Assembly (NCBI RefSeq): GCF_022965805.1
Contig: NW_027331024.1
Span: 62,001-126,000 of the forward strand
Direction: 5' to 3'
Origin: Primulina eburnea
Lineage: Eukaryota; Streptophyta; Magnoliopsida; Lamiales; Gesneriaceae
DNA: 64,000 nucleotides
Under the pieces are notes generated by a model that was given only the letters and a program-made list of their open reading frames with translations, did not search any database and was not told the DNA's origin. Below, piece after piece: positions 25,076-37,302 of the stretch. The translations under genes were made by a program, and so were the position numbers. Numbering within the stretch: position 1 is the stretch's first letter; the number at the start of each line of letters is the position of its first letter.

Positions 25076-25883
25076 TTATGTATGTGGCAGTGGATACGTC
25101 CCTGTCAGCCCAGTACTGTGGTTTGTCTGATCAGATATTTATTATGTTAAGGGTCACTTGCTTTGAAACATCCTCTACGAAAATGATGAAGTTACGTATG
25201 TTCAAGTATGTTCAAGTATGCAGTATGTTTATGAAAGTTTATGATGATGGCACGTCAGAGTATGTATGTACGTATGTTCAAAGTTATTATGCAAAGTTCA
25301 AAGTTATTATGCAAGGTTTAAAGTTATTATGCAAAGTTCAAGCTATTATTCAAGTTCAAGTTTAAAAGTATGTATGTTCAAGTTTTAAGGTTATTATGAA
25401 AGTTTTAAATTTATTATGCAAGTTCAAGTTTCAAGTTATGTATGTTCTATTTTTAAGTTGCATGCGATTTTATTATGTAGTACTCGTTATTCCAGTTTAT
25501 ACGTGTTGAGTCTTTAGACTCACTAGACTTGATCGATGCAGGTGCTTATGTTGATGAGGAGGCAGGAGGTGGCGACCAAGTGGCAGGCTTGGACTGAGCG
25601 GGAGGCTAAACCCGAGGACCGCCATGCTTACGTTTTTATGCAAAGTTTAAAATACTCTGATTTATATGATGTGATGGGAGATATTTTGAGCAAGTATTTT
25701 GTTAGCAGATTTTATTGGTGATGTTGAATTTCAAATATTTTATGAACGACTCTTTTGATAACCTTTTCTTATGGGGGATTTGGTTGTGGTATTTTATGGC
25801 AAATATTGAAGATTATTTTATATTAAAGAAAATTTTAATTTTTCCGCAAATTTTGAATGGTAAAAAGTACGGTTCGTTACACT

Positions 25884-25895
25884 TGGTATCAGAGC
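25884..25895 (+). other. Primer-binding site of the Tekay-like element
   Basis: TGGTATCAGAGC, complementary to the 3' end of initiator tRNA-Met, begins two bases after the end of the 5' LTR. This primes minus-strand DNA synthesis. Confidence 0.9.
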
Positions 25896-26119
25896 GGTGT
25901 TCTTGTAAAGGGTTATGCCTACTGCCAGTCGCAAGAAGCTCATAAGGTCACACCTCAAGTCTGTAAGTTTTAAGTTTTCAAAGATTTATGTTATGTAGTA
26001 TGCATTAAGTATGATTTTAGCATGTCCATATTTTTAAAGTTCAGTTACGTACATTTTATGTTATTGATATCATGTTCATATGCATGTTGGATTTACGTAT
26101 TGGGGAATTTTAGAACAGT

Positions 26120-29100
26120 ATGGCTCCTAGACGTTTGATTGCCCGTGGAGCTAGGGATGAGGACCGAGAGTTTCGTGATGGGGAAAGAGCCACTCCTCCT
26201 CCTCCACCTCCAGATATGCAGGCACAGATGCTTGCAGCTATGACACAGTTCTTCGCACAGGTTGCGGGGAACCAGGCTCCAGCAGCAGGAGGTACAGGAC
26301 CGAGGTCCCAACCGGAAGCAGTGTATGAAAGATTTCAGAAGATGAATCCTCAGAAGTTCTCAGGGACCACGAATCCTATGGTGGCGGAAGAGTGGGTTAA
26401 GTCTATAGAGGTGATCTTTGAGTATATGGAATTGCAGGATGTGGATCAAGTCCGATGTGCCATTTTTCTTCTAGCAGGGGATGCAAGACGATGGTGGGAC
26501 AGTGCATCGGTGGCAGTTAATTTGCCGATGTTGTCTTGGGATGGATTCAAAGAGATGTTCTTCGCTAAGTACTTCACTGAGGAGGTACAGGCCCGTTTGA
26601 CTACGGAATTTATGACACTACGACAGGGAGATAGTAGTGTGGCTGAGTTTGTGAGAAAGTTTGAACAGGGTTGCTACTTTGTGCCACTCATAGCTAATGA
26701 TGCTCGAGCAAAACTGAGGCATTTCATGGGTGGTTTGCGGCCAGTCTTGCGCCGTGATGTGAGAGTGACTGGCCTTACTACATATGCAGCTGCCGTTTCT
26801 GGAGCTCTGGCGGCGGAGCAAGACCAGAGAGACATTGAGACTGATAGGTTGGGCAAGAGGCCCTACCAGGCACCACCGCAGCCACAGCATCAGCATCAGC
26901 GACCCCAGTACAAGAAACCTTTTCAGGGGCAGCCTGGGAAGAAGCCTTACCAAGGACCACCTAGGGGCAAGGGTCCTATCCAGCAGCAGGGGGCGCCTCA
27001 GAGGCCCGTTGTTTTCCCAATGTGCCCGAAGTGTAATCGCCAGCATCCAGGACCATGTTTGTATGGATCAGGCAAGTGTTTTAAATGTGGATCTACGGAT
27101 CACATGCTGAAACAGTGTCCTCAGTGGAAGCAGCCAACCCAAGGGAGGGTATTCGCCATGCACGCACAGGAGGCGAACCCAGACACTACACTACTGACTG
27201 GAAATATTTTCATAAAGAGATTAGCCACAACTGCACTGATAGATTCAGGAGCCACTCACTCCTTTATATCAGAGACCTTTGTTAATCATCTAGACCTCAA
27301 ATCCATTGGCTTAGACATTAACTTTTCAGTGACACTTCCATCAGGGGAAGATTTGTTAGCCACCAGTGTGATCAGAGATATTGATCTAGAACTGCAAGGT
27401 CACCTGGTGTATGCAGATTTGATCATATTGTCAATGCCAGAGTTTGATATCATTTTGGGAATGGACTGGTTGACTAAGAACAAAGTTCTTATCGATTTTC
27501 AGAAGAGGTCAGTGTTGGTTAGACCGCTGGGCATGGAGCAGTTTCTTTTCGAGCCAGCTAGATGGAGGAGTTTTCCTCGCATGATTTCGTGCATGCAGGC
27601 GAGGAGATTGATTTCCAAAGGGTGTCAGGCTTTCTTGGCCAGTATTGTATCAGCACCTGATGTGACCACTCCATCTATATCAGATGTTCCAGTAGTCCGA
27701 GATTTCCCAGACGTCTTTCCAGATGACATTACAGGACTTCCATCGGATAGAGAAGTGGAGTTTGCCATCGATCTCATGCCAGGTACCGTGCCAATCTCTA
27801 AGCCACCATACAGATTAGCTCCATCTGAGATGTTAGAACTCAAGCAACAGATACAGGAGCTTCTGGACAAGGAATTTATTCGCCCAAGTTTCTCACCTTG
27901 GGGAGCACCGGTACTATTTGTGAAAAAGAAAGATGGGAGCATGAGGCTTTGCATCGATTACCGTGAGTTGAACAAGGTAACGATCAAGAATAAGTATCCA
28001 TTACCTAGAATCGAAGACTTGTTTGATCAATTGCATGGAGCTACCGTGTTCTCTAAGATAGATCTTCGATCAGGGTATCATCAACTGAAAGTAAAGGATG
28101 CAGATGTTCACAAGACAGCTTTCAGGACCCGGTATGGGCATTACGAGTTCTTAGTAATGCCGTTTGGAGTGACAAATGCTCCAGCTATTTTCATGGATCT
28201 TATGAACCGAGTATTCCATCCGTACCTTGATCAGTTCGTCATAGTATTTATTGACGACATCCTCATATACTCGAAGAGCCATGAAGAACATAACCAGCAT
28301 TTGAGGATAGTCTTACAGATTCTTCAGAGTCGCAAGTTATTTGCGAAATTCAGTAAGTGCGAATTTTGGTTGGAAAAGATAGCGTTTTTGGGTCATATAA
28401 TATCTAGTAGTGGTATCGAGGTGGATCCAGTGAAAGTAGCAACTGTCAAGGAATGGGTTGAACCAAAGAACGCATCTGAGATCCGAAGTTTTCTGGGTTT
28501 AGCTGGTTACTACCGTAAGTTCATTCAAGGATTCTCGTCGATAGCAGTGCCACTCACTTCACTTACTAAGAAGAATGCTAAGTTTGTGTGGAGCGATGAA
28601 TGTCAGAAGAGCTTCGATACTTTGAAGCAAGCTCTTATTTCAGCACCAGTGTTAGCCATGCCATCAGGGCAAGGAGATTTTGTGTTATACACTGATGCAT
28701 CTAAGCTCGGTTTAGGAGCAGTAATGATGCAACAAGGTCGGGTCATAGCTTATGCTTCCAGGCAGTTGAAGTTGCATGAGAAGAATTACCCGACACATGA
28801 TCTTGAGTTAGCAGATGTTGTCTTTGCATTAAAAATTTGGAGACATTATCTATATGGTGAGAAATGTCAGATTTTCACCGATCACAAGAGTCTCAAATAT
28901 TTCTTCACGCAGAAAGAATTAAATATGAGACAAAGACGTTGGTTAGAATTGGTGAAGGATTACGACTGTGAAATTAGCTATCATCCGGGAAAAGCTAATG
29001 TTGTCGCAGACGCATTGAGCAGAAAAATTTCAGTCATAGCTCATTTATCAGCTCAGAGATATCTTCAGTATGAGATTCAAAGGTTTGACTTGGAAGTTTA

Positions 29101-30580
29101 CCGCAAGGGCAGAACTCCTAAGCTGTCTAATCTGACAGTCAAATCTTCCTTGCTAGATCGTATTCGAGCAGGACAGTCTTCAGATGAGCAACTACAGAAA
29201 TGGAGACTAAAAGATGAAACGAAGGGCAGTGTTCTCTACACAGTGTCAGATGGTATTGTGAGATACAAAGATAGAATGTGGGTGCCTAGTGGTGATTCAA
29301 TCAGACAGGATATTTTGTCAGAGGCACATGCATCTCCGTATTCTATTCACCCAGGAGGTACCAAGATGTACAAAGACTTGCAAATTTTGTATTGGTGGCC
29401 AGGGATGAAACGAGATATCCGCAGATATGTATCAGAATGTCTCACTTGTCAGCAGGTGAAAGCAGAGCATCAGAGACCAGCAGGGATGCTTAAGTCACTT
29501 CCCATTCCAGAGTGGAAATGGGAGAATATCACCATGGATTTTGTTGTTGGTTTGCCGAGGTCAGTCAGAGGATCTAATGCCATTTGGGTTATAGTGGATC
29601 GATTAACTAAGTCGGCACATTTCTTACCAGTGAAGACGACTTTCTCCATGACGCAGTATGCAGAACTTTATATAAGGGAGATAGTTCGTTTGCATGGGAT
29701 TCCAGTTTCTATTGTGTCAGACAGGGATCCGAGGTTTACATCGTCCTTCTGGAAGAGTTTACATGCAGCTATGGGGACGAAATTGCTATTCAGTATTGCA
29801 TTTCATCCTCAGACAGATGGCCAGTCTGAGCGAGTGATACAGATATTAGAAGATTTGTTGAGAGCTTGTATGATTGATTTTCAGGGGACTTGGGAGTTTA
29901 ATATACCTCTAGTGGAGTTTACCTACAATAACAGTTTCCAATCATCAATAGGTATGGCTCCTTACGAGGCTTTGTATGGACGGAAGTGTAGATCGCCAGT
30001 TCATTGGGATGAAGTTGGTGAGAGAGCAGAACTTTGTCCAGAGATAGTTCAGCAGACTGCAGACGTGGTGGTTAAGATTCGTGATAGAATGAAGACCGCC
30101 CAGAGTCGCCAGAAGAGTTATGCTGATAAGAGAAGGAGAGATCTTGAATTTGCTGAAGGTGATCATGTATTCGTCAAGATAGCACCTATGAAAGGTGTTA
30201 TGAGATTTGGGAAAAGAGGTAAGCTGAGTCCGAGATTTATTGGACCTTTTGAAATTCTTGACAGAGTTGGGACATTAGCTTATCGTGTAGCCCTACCGCC
30301 GAATCTGGCAGGAGTGCACAATGTATTTCATGTTTCAATGTTGAGGAAGTATTTAGCAAATCCTTCGCATGTTCTGAGCCATGAGCCGTTGCAGTTGACT
30401 CCAGACTTGTCTTATGAGGAAAGACCGATTAAAATTTTAGACAGACAAGAGCGTAGACTTCGTAATAAGACGACTAAGTTAGTCAAAGTCCAGTGGCTGA
30501 ATCAATCAGTGGAGGAGGCCACTTGGGAAGCTGAAGCAGATATGAGAATTCGCTACCCAGAGTTGTTCGGTAAGACTTAA
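26120..30580 (+). CDS. gag-pol polyprotein, Ty3/gypsy chromovirus
   Basis: An uninterrupted 1486-residue polyprotein of an LTR retrotransposon. Order of domains: gag core about residues 75-170 (ends RRWWDS early in the core), CCHC zinc knuckle at about 320-333 ([14 protein letters not shown]), aspartic protease at about 373-383 ([12 protein letters not shown]), reverse transcriptase with [10 protein letters not shown] at about 611 and the catalytic FIDD at about 710, RNase H (YTDAS) at about 856, integrase HHCC zinc region at about 1067-1112, and a DDE core (TMDFVVGLP about 1139, VSDRDPRF about 1200, QSERVIQ about 1235). A chromodomain lies at about 1430-1483 ([20 protein letters not shown]). 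The chromodomain and the motif style place it in the Tekay/Del group. The ATG at 26120 is the first in frame, about 225 bp after the primer-binding site. All catalytic residues looked for are present, so the protein may be functional. Confidence 0.95.
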   Translation: MAPRRLIARGARDEDREFRDGERATPPPPPPDMQAQMLAAMTQFFAQVAGNQAPAAGGTGPRSQPEAVYERFQKMNPQKFSGTTNPMVAEEWVKSIEVIFEYMELQDVDQVRCAIFLLAGDARRWWDSASVAVNLPMLSWDGFKEMFFAKYFTEEVQARLTTEFMTLRQGDSSVAEFVRKFEQGCYFVPLIANDARAKLRHFMGGLRPVLRRDVRVTGLTTYAAAVSGALAAEQDQRDIETDRLGKRPYQAPPQPQHQHQRPQYKKPFQGQPGKKPYQGPPRGKGPIQQQGAPQRPVVFPMCPKCNRQHPGPCLYGSGKCFKCGSTDHMLKQCPQWKQPTQGRVFAMHAQEANPDTTLLTGNIFIKRLATTALIDSGATHSFISETFVNHLDLKSIGLDINFSVTLPSGEDLLATSVIRDIDLELQGHLVYADLIILSMPEFDIILGMDWLTKNKVLIDFQKRSVLVRPLGMEQFLFEPARWRSFPRMISCMQARRLISKGCQAFLASIVSAPDVTTPSISDVPVVRDFPDVFPDDITGLPSDREVEFAIDLMPGTVPISKPPYRLAPSEMLELKQQIQELLDKEFIRPSFSPWGAPVLFVKKKDGSMRLCIDYRELNKVTIKNKYPLPRIEDLFDQLHGATVFSKIDLRSGYHQLKVKDADVHKTAFRTRYGHYEFLVMPFGVTNAPAIFMDLMNRVFHPYLDQFVIVFIDDILIYSKSHEEHNQHLRIVLQILQSRKLFAKFSKCEFWLEKIAFLGHIISSSGIEVDPVKVATVKEWVEPKNASEIRSFLGLAGYYRKFIQGFSSIAVPLTSLTKKNAKFVWSDECQKSFDTLKQALISAPVLAMPSGQGDFVLYTDASKLGLGAVMMQQGRVIAYASRQLKLHEKNYPTHDLELADVVFALKIWRHYLYGEKCQIFTDHKSLKYFFTQKELNMRQRRWLELVKDYDCEISYHPGKANVVADALSRKISVIAHLSAQRYLQYEIQRFDLEVYRKGRTPKLSNLTVKSSLLDRIRAGQSSDEQLQKWRLKDETKGSVLYTVSDGIVRYKDRMWVPSGDSIRQDILSEAHASPYSIHPGGTKMYKDLQILYWWPGMKRDIRRYVSECLTCQQVKAEHQRPAGMLKSLPIPEWKWENITMDFVVGLPRSVRGSNAIWVIVDRLTKSAHFLPVKTTFSMTQYAELYIREIVRLHGIPVSIVSDRDPRFTSSFWKSLHAAMGTKLLFSIAFHPQTDGQSERVIQILEDLLRACMIDFQGTWEFNIPLVEFTYNNSFQSSIGMAPYEALYGRKCRSPVHWDEVGERAELCPEIVQQTADVVVKIRDRMKTAQSRQKSYADKRRRDLEFAEGDHVFVKIAPMKGVMRFGKRGKLSPRFIGPFEILDRVGTLAYRVALPPNLAGVHNVFHVSMLRKYLANPSHVLSHEPLQLTPDLSYEERPIKILDRQERRLRNKTTKLVKVQWLNQSVEEATWEAEADMRIRYPELFGKT

Positions 30581-30601
30581 TTTCGAGGACGAAATTTTTA
30601 T

Positions 30602-30612
30602 AAGGGGGGGAG
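30602..30612 (+). other. Polypurine tract of the Tekay-like element
   Basis: AAGGGGGGGAG, four bases before the 3' LTR and just after the end of gag-pol. It is the plus-strand primer in reverse transcription. Confidence 0.88.
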
Positions 30613-30616
30613 ATAT

Positions 30617-31006
30617 TGTAAAGCCCAAAATCAGTATACGTAAAATCCATGCATTTATTTAATTTATGAAATTTCATTATTTTAATTATTTATGTTTATT
30701 TAATGTACGTTAAAATGTTTTCTAGAGTTTTATGTTTCAGGCGATTATTCGAGGCGAGATTGAGGAAAGGAGACCGGGACGATTTTTAGTGAATTTTTTA
30801 ATGCGGTGTTTTATTTTAAGTTAAGACTGGAGTATTTTAAATGAATTATTTAGTTTTAGTAATTTAAAGATCTAATTCATGTATTTAGCAATGTAAGGAT
30901 TTTTAAACTTTTAAAGAATAGAAAATTTTAGTAAATTTATTTAAAGGATTAAAATTTTATTTTTAATTTGATTAATTGTTTAATATTTTAATTGGCATGA
31001 TTATTT

Positions 31007-31057
<51 letters not shown>

Positions 31058-33818
31058 TTACATGTATATCGCACACACCACACATTCATATTAAAATATT
31101 TGACAATTCAACACACTTTTACACCTACTCCTACACGTATCACACACACACAACAAAAACAAAACATGTTATTAAACCTTTTTGACAAAAAGAAGGTTGT
31201 GTTTTTAAAAAAACACTCCTCTCTCAATCTATTTATTTCATTCTCTTCCCTTTTCCTTTTTCATTCAGCGAGCACATCTCCTCTGAAAATTTCCAGCATA
31301 TATTTAGTAAGTTTTCTTTGAAGAAAATTGAACCAAGTTCGTCCCGGATCGTCTCCCGTATCATCTCTGCTTCGGTATCGTCGTTACGGTATTTTTAAAT
31401 ATCAAAAGGCACGTATATTCTGTTCTTGATGCATCGATCTTGTCATATTATGCGTTGTGTTGTTATTTATGCAAAAATTATATGTGCGATGCGTAGAAGT
31501 TTGAGCAATCACGTCTAGATCGAGTTTGAAACAATTTTGGATCACCAAATTCACGTTTTTGTTGTTCTGAAAAATACTGCGATTTTTCAGTAAATATTTT
31601 GAGAAAACTTTTAACTACAAAAACGTAGATCTTTTCGACACGTTCGTTTTGATATAAAATTCGAAATATTTGGATGAAAATTGAGTGAGTTATGGCGTTT
31701 TTCGTAGGACTGCTCAAACTGCATTTTTTTAGAAACGTTTTTGTTGTTCTGAAAAATACTGCGATTTTTCAGTAAAGATTTTGAGAAAACTTTTAACTAC
31801 AAAAACGTAGATCTTTTTGATACGTTCGATTTGATATAAAATTCGAAATATTTGGATGAAAATTGAGTGAGTTATAGCGTTTTTCGTAGGACTGCTCAAA
31901 CTGCATTTTTTTTAGAAACGTTTTTGTTGTTCTGAAAAATACTGCGATTTTTCAGTAAAGATTTTGATAAAACTTTTAACGACAAAAACGTAGATCTTTT
32001 TGATACGTTCGATTTGATATAAAATTCGAGTTATTTGGATTAAAAACGAGTGAGTTATGATGTTTTTCGTATGACTGCTCAAATCGTGTTTCAAGAAAGT
32101 TATGAATTTTAATATGTTCTTGAAGTTTTTATGTTGCAGGCTTTGTTGGGGATCGACGGGTGATCGTTGCTGCATATAAGAAAGTTAGTAATGATGTTTA
32201 GAGTATTTTTGAGGTTTTGATTCATGTCGTTAAGAGCTTGAATTATTAAGAAGTCGTAAGAAATAAACTTAATATAAATGAAAATATTTTGGGTCGTATG
32301 AATTGTAGGGTGATTATAAAAATTTAGTTCATTGTTATGGTGTCCTAGAATGGTCTCATAGTGATGAATCTTGATGCCTTATGTGTTAATTGGGAGAATA
32401 GACATGTCGCAAAATTTTCATAAAATAATTCGTCGAACAGAGCGGACACGGACCTGGACACGGAGGTAGGCTCGAGGTCCGTGCCTTCTTATTTCATCAC
32501 AACAATTTTTAAACGCACGGACACGGACCATGATACGGACCTAGGGACGGGGTCCGTGTACCTTCAGATTTTAGGTATATTCTTTTATTATTTAAGATTT
32601 GATTTGAGGTTTTATGCTATGGTTTAATATGATGTTTTACAAGGTTATGTCATGGGAAATTATAGAATGTTCTAAGAATTTATTTAGCTTGGGATTAAGC
32701 ATGACATTTACGTTTAAGTTGTACAAGTTAAGTTTATGTATTCATATTAGTATGTTGCAGCAACGACCCGATTGACATCCAACGAATCCCTCGACGCCAA
32801 GTAAAGTATGTATGACGTGCAAAGAAAAAATATTTGAAGTTTTGAGGTATGCTAAATGTCTTGTGACCAAAGAAAGAAAGTTAGGATTGGAAAGCGTTAA
32901 ATTATGAACGGGGACCAATCCGCCCGTTAAATTATGAACGGGTTAGATCGTGGTTGTGAAGCGTTAAATTATGAACGTGGATCAACTGGCCTGTTAAATT
33001 ATGAACAGGGATCTTATGTATGTGGCAGTGGATACGTCCCTGTCAGCCAGTACTATGGTTTGTCTGATCAGATATTTATTATGTTAAGGGTCACTTGCTT
33101 TGAAACATCCTCTACGAAAATGATGAAGTTACGTATGTTCAAGTATGTTCAAGTATGCAGTATGTTTATGAAAGTTTATGATGATGGCACGTCAGAGTAT
33201 GTATGTACGTATGTTCAAAGTTATTATGCAAAGTTCAAAGTTATTATGCAAGGTTTAAAGTTATTATGCAAAGTTCAAGCTATTATTCAAGTTCAAGTTT
33301 AAAAGTATGTATGTTCAAGTTTTAAGGTTATTATGAAAGTTTTAAATTTATTATGCAAGTTCAAGTTTCAAGTTATGTATGTTCTATTTTTAAGTTGCAT
33401 GCGATTTTATTATGTAGTACTCGTTATTCCAGTTTATACGTGTTGAGTCTTTAGACTCACTAGACTTGATCGATGCAGGTGCTTATGTTGATGAGGAGGC
33501 AGGAGGTGGCGACCAAGTGGCAGGCTTGGACTGAGCGGGAGGCTAAACCCGAGGACCGCCATGCTTACGTTTTTATGCAAAGTTTAAAATACTCTGATTT
33601 ATATGATGTGATGGGAGATATTTTGAGCAAGTATTTTGTTAGCAGATTTTATTGGTGATGTTGAATCTCAAATATTTTATGAACGACTCTTTTGATAACC
33701 TTTTCTTATGGGGGATTTGGTTGTGGTATTTTATGGCAAATATTGAAGATTATTTTATATTAAAGAAAATTTTAATTTTTCCGCAAATTTTGAATGGTAA
33801 AAAGTACGGTTCGTTACA
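30617..33818 (+). repeat. 3' LTR of the Tekay-like element
   Basis: 3202 bp, uninterrupted. It keeps a segment of about 145 bp lost from the 5' LTR, including a TA dinucleotide run at 31010-31056. It repeats the 182 bp array (about 31535-32080) and the hairpin array (32893-33012). A pair of opposed motifs, CACGGACC and GGTCCGTG, near 32517-32562 could form another hairpin. Confidence 0.93.
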
Positions 33819-33823
33819 CTTGA

Positions 33824-34184
33824 TGTCGAATATGTGTACCCTTTTCACGAGCTCGCCGTTTCCACTTCTTCTGATTACTAACCAGAGGTAAGGGCGTCGG
33901 TTTAGGGGTAATTAAGCTATCCATCTCGCAGAATATATTTTCTTCTACTCTTACCACTTTATCAATCGGCTCTGTCAGGTTTTGATCTCCTTGATCCACT
34001 GTTGGCATAATGACCAGAGAGATATTAGGTTGTGCCTTATGATGAGAGGAGTTATCGGGACTAACCACTCTAGTTGGGATCTCTTCAAAACTGTGTAGCT
34101 CCTCACCGCTATTTTCATTTTGTTCCAACGATCCTCTGCTTCGTGTCTCATCGTCCTGTCTGTAGGATTTGCTGGGGGAGGATC
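33824..34184 (-). pseudogene. LINE ORF1, internal part
   Basis: The open frame on the minus strand is the 5'-most preserved part of the LINE. It is serine-rich, acidic and then basic (KKWKRRAREKG), with no domain I can name. It is truncated at 34184, next to the TTTTTGCC duplication, and continues into the tail at 15049-15192. Confidence 0.65.
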
Positions 34185-34192
34185 TTTTTGCC

Positions 34193-34317
34193 TTCTAAAA
34201 ATTAATTAGTTTAGTTATTTCACTTGTGTAAATTAACTTTTTTACAATCGGTGTTTTGAAAAGGTTGTTGGTTGTTTGTACCACATTATAGAGAATAGAG
34301 AAAAATAATATTACTAG
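34193..34317. other. Short unassigned stretch beside the LINE
   Basis: About 125 bp of AT-rich sequence between the LINE target-site duplication and the older LINE fragment. No gene is visible. Confidence 0.5.
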
Positions 34318-34545
34318 TCATTGATTTTTTATATTTCGAGCAAGTTTATGGGCGACTTGGTTGGCATTCCGAGAGCAATGCAAAATCGAAGCTCGCTCCC
34401 TGTGACTTGGCACGGATGGCTTCTGCGACATTGTCATCCTCGGGAAAAAGAGCGCGGTCGGACTCCACAAGCCAAATTGGTCATCCATGATGTTAGGCGG
34501 GGAGATGGCCGTTGTCCTCCTCACCTTGTATTCCAATGGCAGCAT
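34318..34545 (-). pseudogene. Fragment of another LINE (RNase H C-terminus)
   Basis: The minus-strand frame ends in CSRNANQVAHKLARNIKNQ, the typical C-terminal signature of RNase H in plant LINEs. The upstream part is in another frame (DNVAEAIRAKSQGASFDF), so it is frameshifted. It lies outside the duplication that bounds the 5.6-34.2 kb LINE, so it is a separate, older copy. Confidence 0.65.
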
Positions 34546-35186
34546 CTACGTTCACTTTCAAAACACACTTTTCAAATGAGTTTTCTGATATATAATTTGT
34601 TAAATTTATTATTATGTGTTGTAACAAAATTGAATGGTTTTATTTATAAAATTATCATTATTAATATATTCGCTATTATTTTATTTTTATAGTTGTATAT
34701 TTGTTTTTATTTATTGAAAATTATTTCTTGTAGTTTATATTTATTTTATATGTTCTTGCAGTTTATTTGTTATAAATTAATATATTAAATTAACGAAGAT
34801 ATTAGTTATAATAGTTTATTGTTAATATTGTTGTTGTATTTATCATTTACATAAATAATACGATTAGAATTTATAATTTTATCAATAATATAATATTTAT
34901 TTAAATAGTATATATTATTATCATTTTTATTTTACTAAAACGATAAATATCAATTTGGATACTACTTTTTTATTATTCTTAAAATTAAAGTGTACTTGTA
35001 TTAAATTTTAAAAATAAATTATTAAGTGTTTTATTAAGGTTATTATTATTATTTTATTTTTTAATTTTATCATAACTATTTTATTTTTAAAATTTTAATT
35101 ATTACATTTATACAAATTAAATCAAAGTTATAGTATAATTTAATATTTTTTATTTATGACTAGTTAATTTTTATATGAAATACAAG
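34546..35186. other. AT-rich non-coding stretch
   Basis: Very AT-rich sequence with many short TTATT/AATAAT runs. No ORF or repeat end that I can identify. Confidence 0.5.
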
Positions 35187-36895
35187 ATGGAATTTAACGC
35201 AGGATTCATAGATGATAGTGTTTTACAGAGACAGGAAACTCATATATCAAGCGTGATCTCAGCAAATAATTTGGATAAAACTTTATAGGTATGCCGATAT
35301 GAAAATATTGTATCAAAATTGTGTGAAGATAATGTAATACATTATCACGTTCTTGCGTGTTAAAATGATATATGACTCTATGGCATTATTCATTGTGAAT
35401 TTCTCAAATATAATAATCATTTGATTACGGCTCTCGTTGAAAGATAGCCTCGGGAGACCCATACATTTCATCTTCGCATTGGTGAGATAACAATAACGTT
35501 GCAAGATGTTGAGTTGATATGTGACATTGATGATTATCGGAGGATGTATGTTACCTGATTCGGATGGTTGTTCGATAATATGTACTTACGTCTTCTCCAA
35601 GACATTAATTAGGTCTCTACAGTTGGGAAGTGTTGTACTAGCATTTATCTACCGTGAATTATGTACTACATCAACTATTGGCAAAGGTTAAATTGCAGGA
35701 CCGAATTTCATTTTACAAATATATATTAATTAAGAATTATTTATTATTTTGGAACATTTTTTTCGTTACACACTCATTATTATGTTTAATTTATGTATTA
35801 TTGTTTCAGGTTTGAGCATTGTCTAGACTTACTTTTCTTTGTCCAGATTCATTTGGAGACATTCCTGATGACGACGAGCACAGTGACCAAATCCTTTTGT
35901 TCTCTCCATTTGGCGAAAGATATAATCATAAATTGTTGTGTAAACATGTTTTTGTTATGTGCATTGTATATATATTGTCAAATTTATTTTCATATAGGTG
36001 AAACCATAATTTTATACGGACACATACTCTGCTCACCCAGTGTGAGTGATTCGTGACTTGTTGGATAAGATGGAACCCAACCAGATATTTATTAAAAAAA
36101 TTAATATAATTGCAAGTTATATATGTTTAGAGTTTTGCATCTTAGTTAATTATTTTTTTCATTCGTCGTAGTTTAAATGAGTATTGTATTCTAATGAATT
36201 TGACAAGAATATCGGCATTCGGTGTACCCACTTATATGTTTCAATATTGTCGAAATGTATCGTCTAGACTGAGTTATGTGGAAATTTGGCCAATTGCAGC
36301 ACATTCCAAGGCCAGAATTTGATGATGATGAATTTAATGAATGCACTTGACAAGGGCAAGCGAAACTATAAATTTGTTGAACATCATAAAAAAAAAAAAT
36401 TTGACTCATGGGATGATCGTGTCAATATGATTGCTGAGGATAAGCCTACAATAAAAAAAATATAGGCATGACACGTGAGTACACTATGTGGTATGATAAA
36501 ATAACTCGTCGTTTGATAAACCCCGTCGATTCTCAAGCAGAATATGGATATAGGCCTGGTGATGAAAATTTTAGATGTGTTATGTAAGTTTGTTATAATA
36601 TACTTTTTTTTTTTTCAAATTTACAATACAATATTTTAAATGTTTACTCATTTAATGATGATTATTTTAATTATTTTTCAGAGTAACACTGCTGAAGTTT
36701 TGAGGAGTTGGTTTCATAGACTTTCGTTGCAAGATCAACCTCGTGAGGTATTGGAGACCGTTATTACGGAAACTATACAAATTGACGAGAGGATTTGTGT
36801 AATGCTTGACAGAATATCTGAGCCGCATCAATTTCAAGACATGCATCATCCTCATCGTAATCAAAAACCACCTCACTCGCGTCATTTTGAAGAGT
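35187..36895 (+). pseudogene. Plant mobile domain (MAIN-like) pseudogene
   Basis: Several plus-strand pieces match the plant mobile domain shared by MAIN proteins and Mutator/Ty3-associated genes. A start-like segment at 35187 (MEFNAGFIDDSVLQRQ) is followed by the core LITALVER-stop-PRETHTFHL at about 35430-35480, where the conserved Trp codon has become TAG. Then come ITITLQDVELICDIDDY, a segment with FDSWDDRV at about 36400, and REYTMWYDKITRRLINP at about 36475-36525 with YGYRPGD. Frames and gaps between pieces show decay, partly at intron-like positions. These genes are often carried by transposons. I cannot tell whether this copy came from one. Confidence 0.6.
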
Positions 36896-37302
36896 AGCCT
36901 AAGCCACATTGGAGTCGCGTCATTCCTTTAGCTAACAGAAAACCCTTGTGCATAAATATTATAACGTACATATATCATTTATATATACGAATTGCATACA
37001 TATACATACATTTATATATATGAATTACATACATAAATATTATACACATTTATAAAATATTTTAATTATTTATTTATTAATACTTAAATGGAAATTATGG
37101 TACATAATTCAATAATTAGAAAGTTATGGATGATGTACTTCACCGGTTACTAAATCTTCAATTTCTCATCAAATATATTCATGCCAAAAAAACTGCGGAT
37201 GATTTATGAGAAAAATATTTTTGAGTTGCATGTAATTAAAAAATAATAATTCATACTATTAAGTTTCAGAAATTATGAGATATACCTCGAGAACTAGAAA
37301 CA
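36896..37302. other. AT-rich stretch before a CACTA terminus
   Basis: About 400 bp with repeats of ATATACATACAT and no coding potential. Confidence 0.5.

Larger units (their letters stand above)
15193..25881 (+). repeat. 5' LTR of the Tekay-like element (interrupted)
   Basis: The LTR sequence is at 15193-15946 and 23554-25881, and the minus-strand retroelement at 15947-23548 with its duplicated CGATG lies between. The right part carries three tandem units of about 182 bp (23600-24140), a hairpin array at 24955-25075 and short repeats of the type AAAGTTATTATGC (25275-25440). The small ORFs in it do not resemble proteins. Confidence 0.9.
15193..33818 (+). mobile_element. Chromodomain Ty3/gypsy retrotransposon (Tekay/Del-like)
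   Basis: A complete LTR retrotransposon flanked by the 5 bp CTTGA (15188-15192 and 33819-33823). Both LTRs start TGTAAAGCCC and end TTCGTTACA. The 5' LTR is 15193-25881, split by a 7.6 kb insertion (3082 bp without it). The 3' LTR is 30617-33818 (3202 bp). The primer-binding site for initiator tRNA-Met (TGGTATCAGAGC) is at 25884-25895 and the polypurine tract (AAGGGGGGGAG) at 30602-30612. The interior holds one uninterrupted gag-pol. By eye the LTRs differ by scattered substitutions plus a few indels, the largest about 145 bp including a TA microsatellite. This is a fairly recent insertion that may still have a functional polyprotein. Confidence 0.95.
5593..34184 (-). mobile_element. 5'-truncated L1-type LINE, split by four nested insertions
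   Basis: Non-LTR retrotransposon on the minus strand. The 3' end is marked by a run of T at about 5593-5601 (the poly-A tail read on the other strand), following LINE-like 3' UTR. The 5' end is truncated inside ORF1. The 8 bp TTTTTGCC occurs immediately outside both ends (5585-5592 and 34185-34192) and is the target-site duplication. Once the insertions are removed, the LINE consists of 5593-7161, 10523-11612, 12207-13538, 14924-15192 and 33824-34184, about 4.6 kb. Reading frames join across the insertion sites, for example ORF1 across the 18.6 kb element. Stops and frameshifts in ORF2 show that it is inactive. Confidence 0.88.

Noticed and set aside
26618..27285. Other-frame and antisense ORFs within gag-pol
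   Set aside because: They overlap a convincing polyprotein and contain no recognisable motif.
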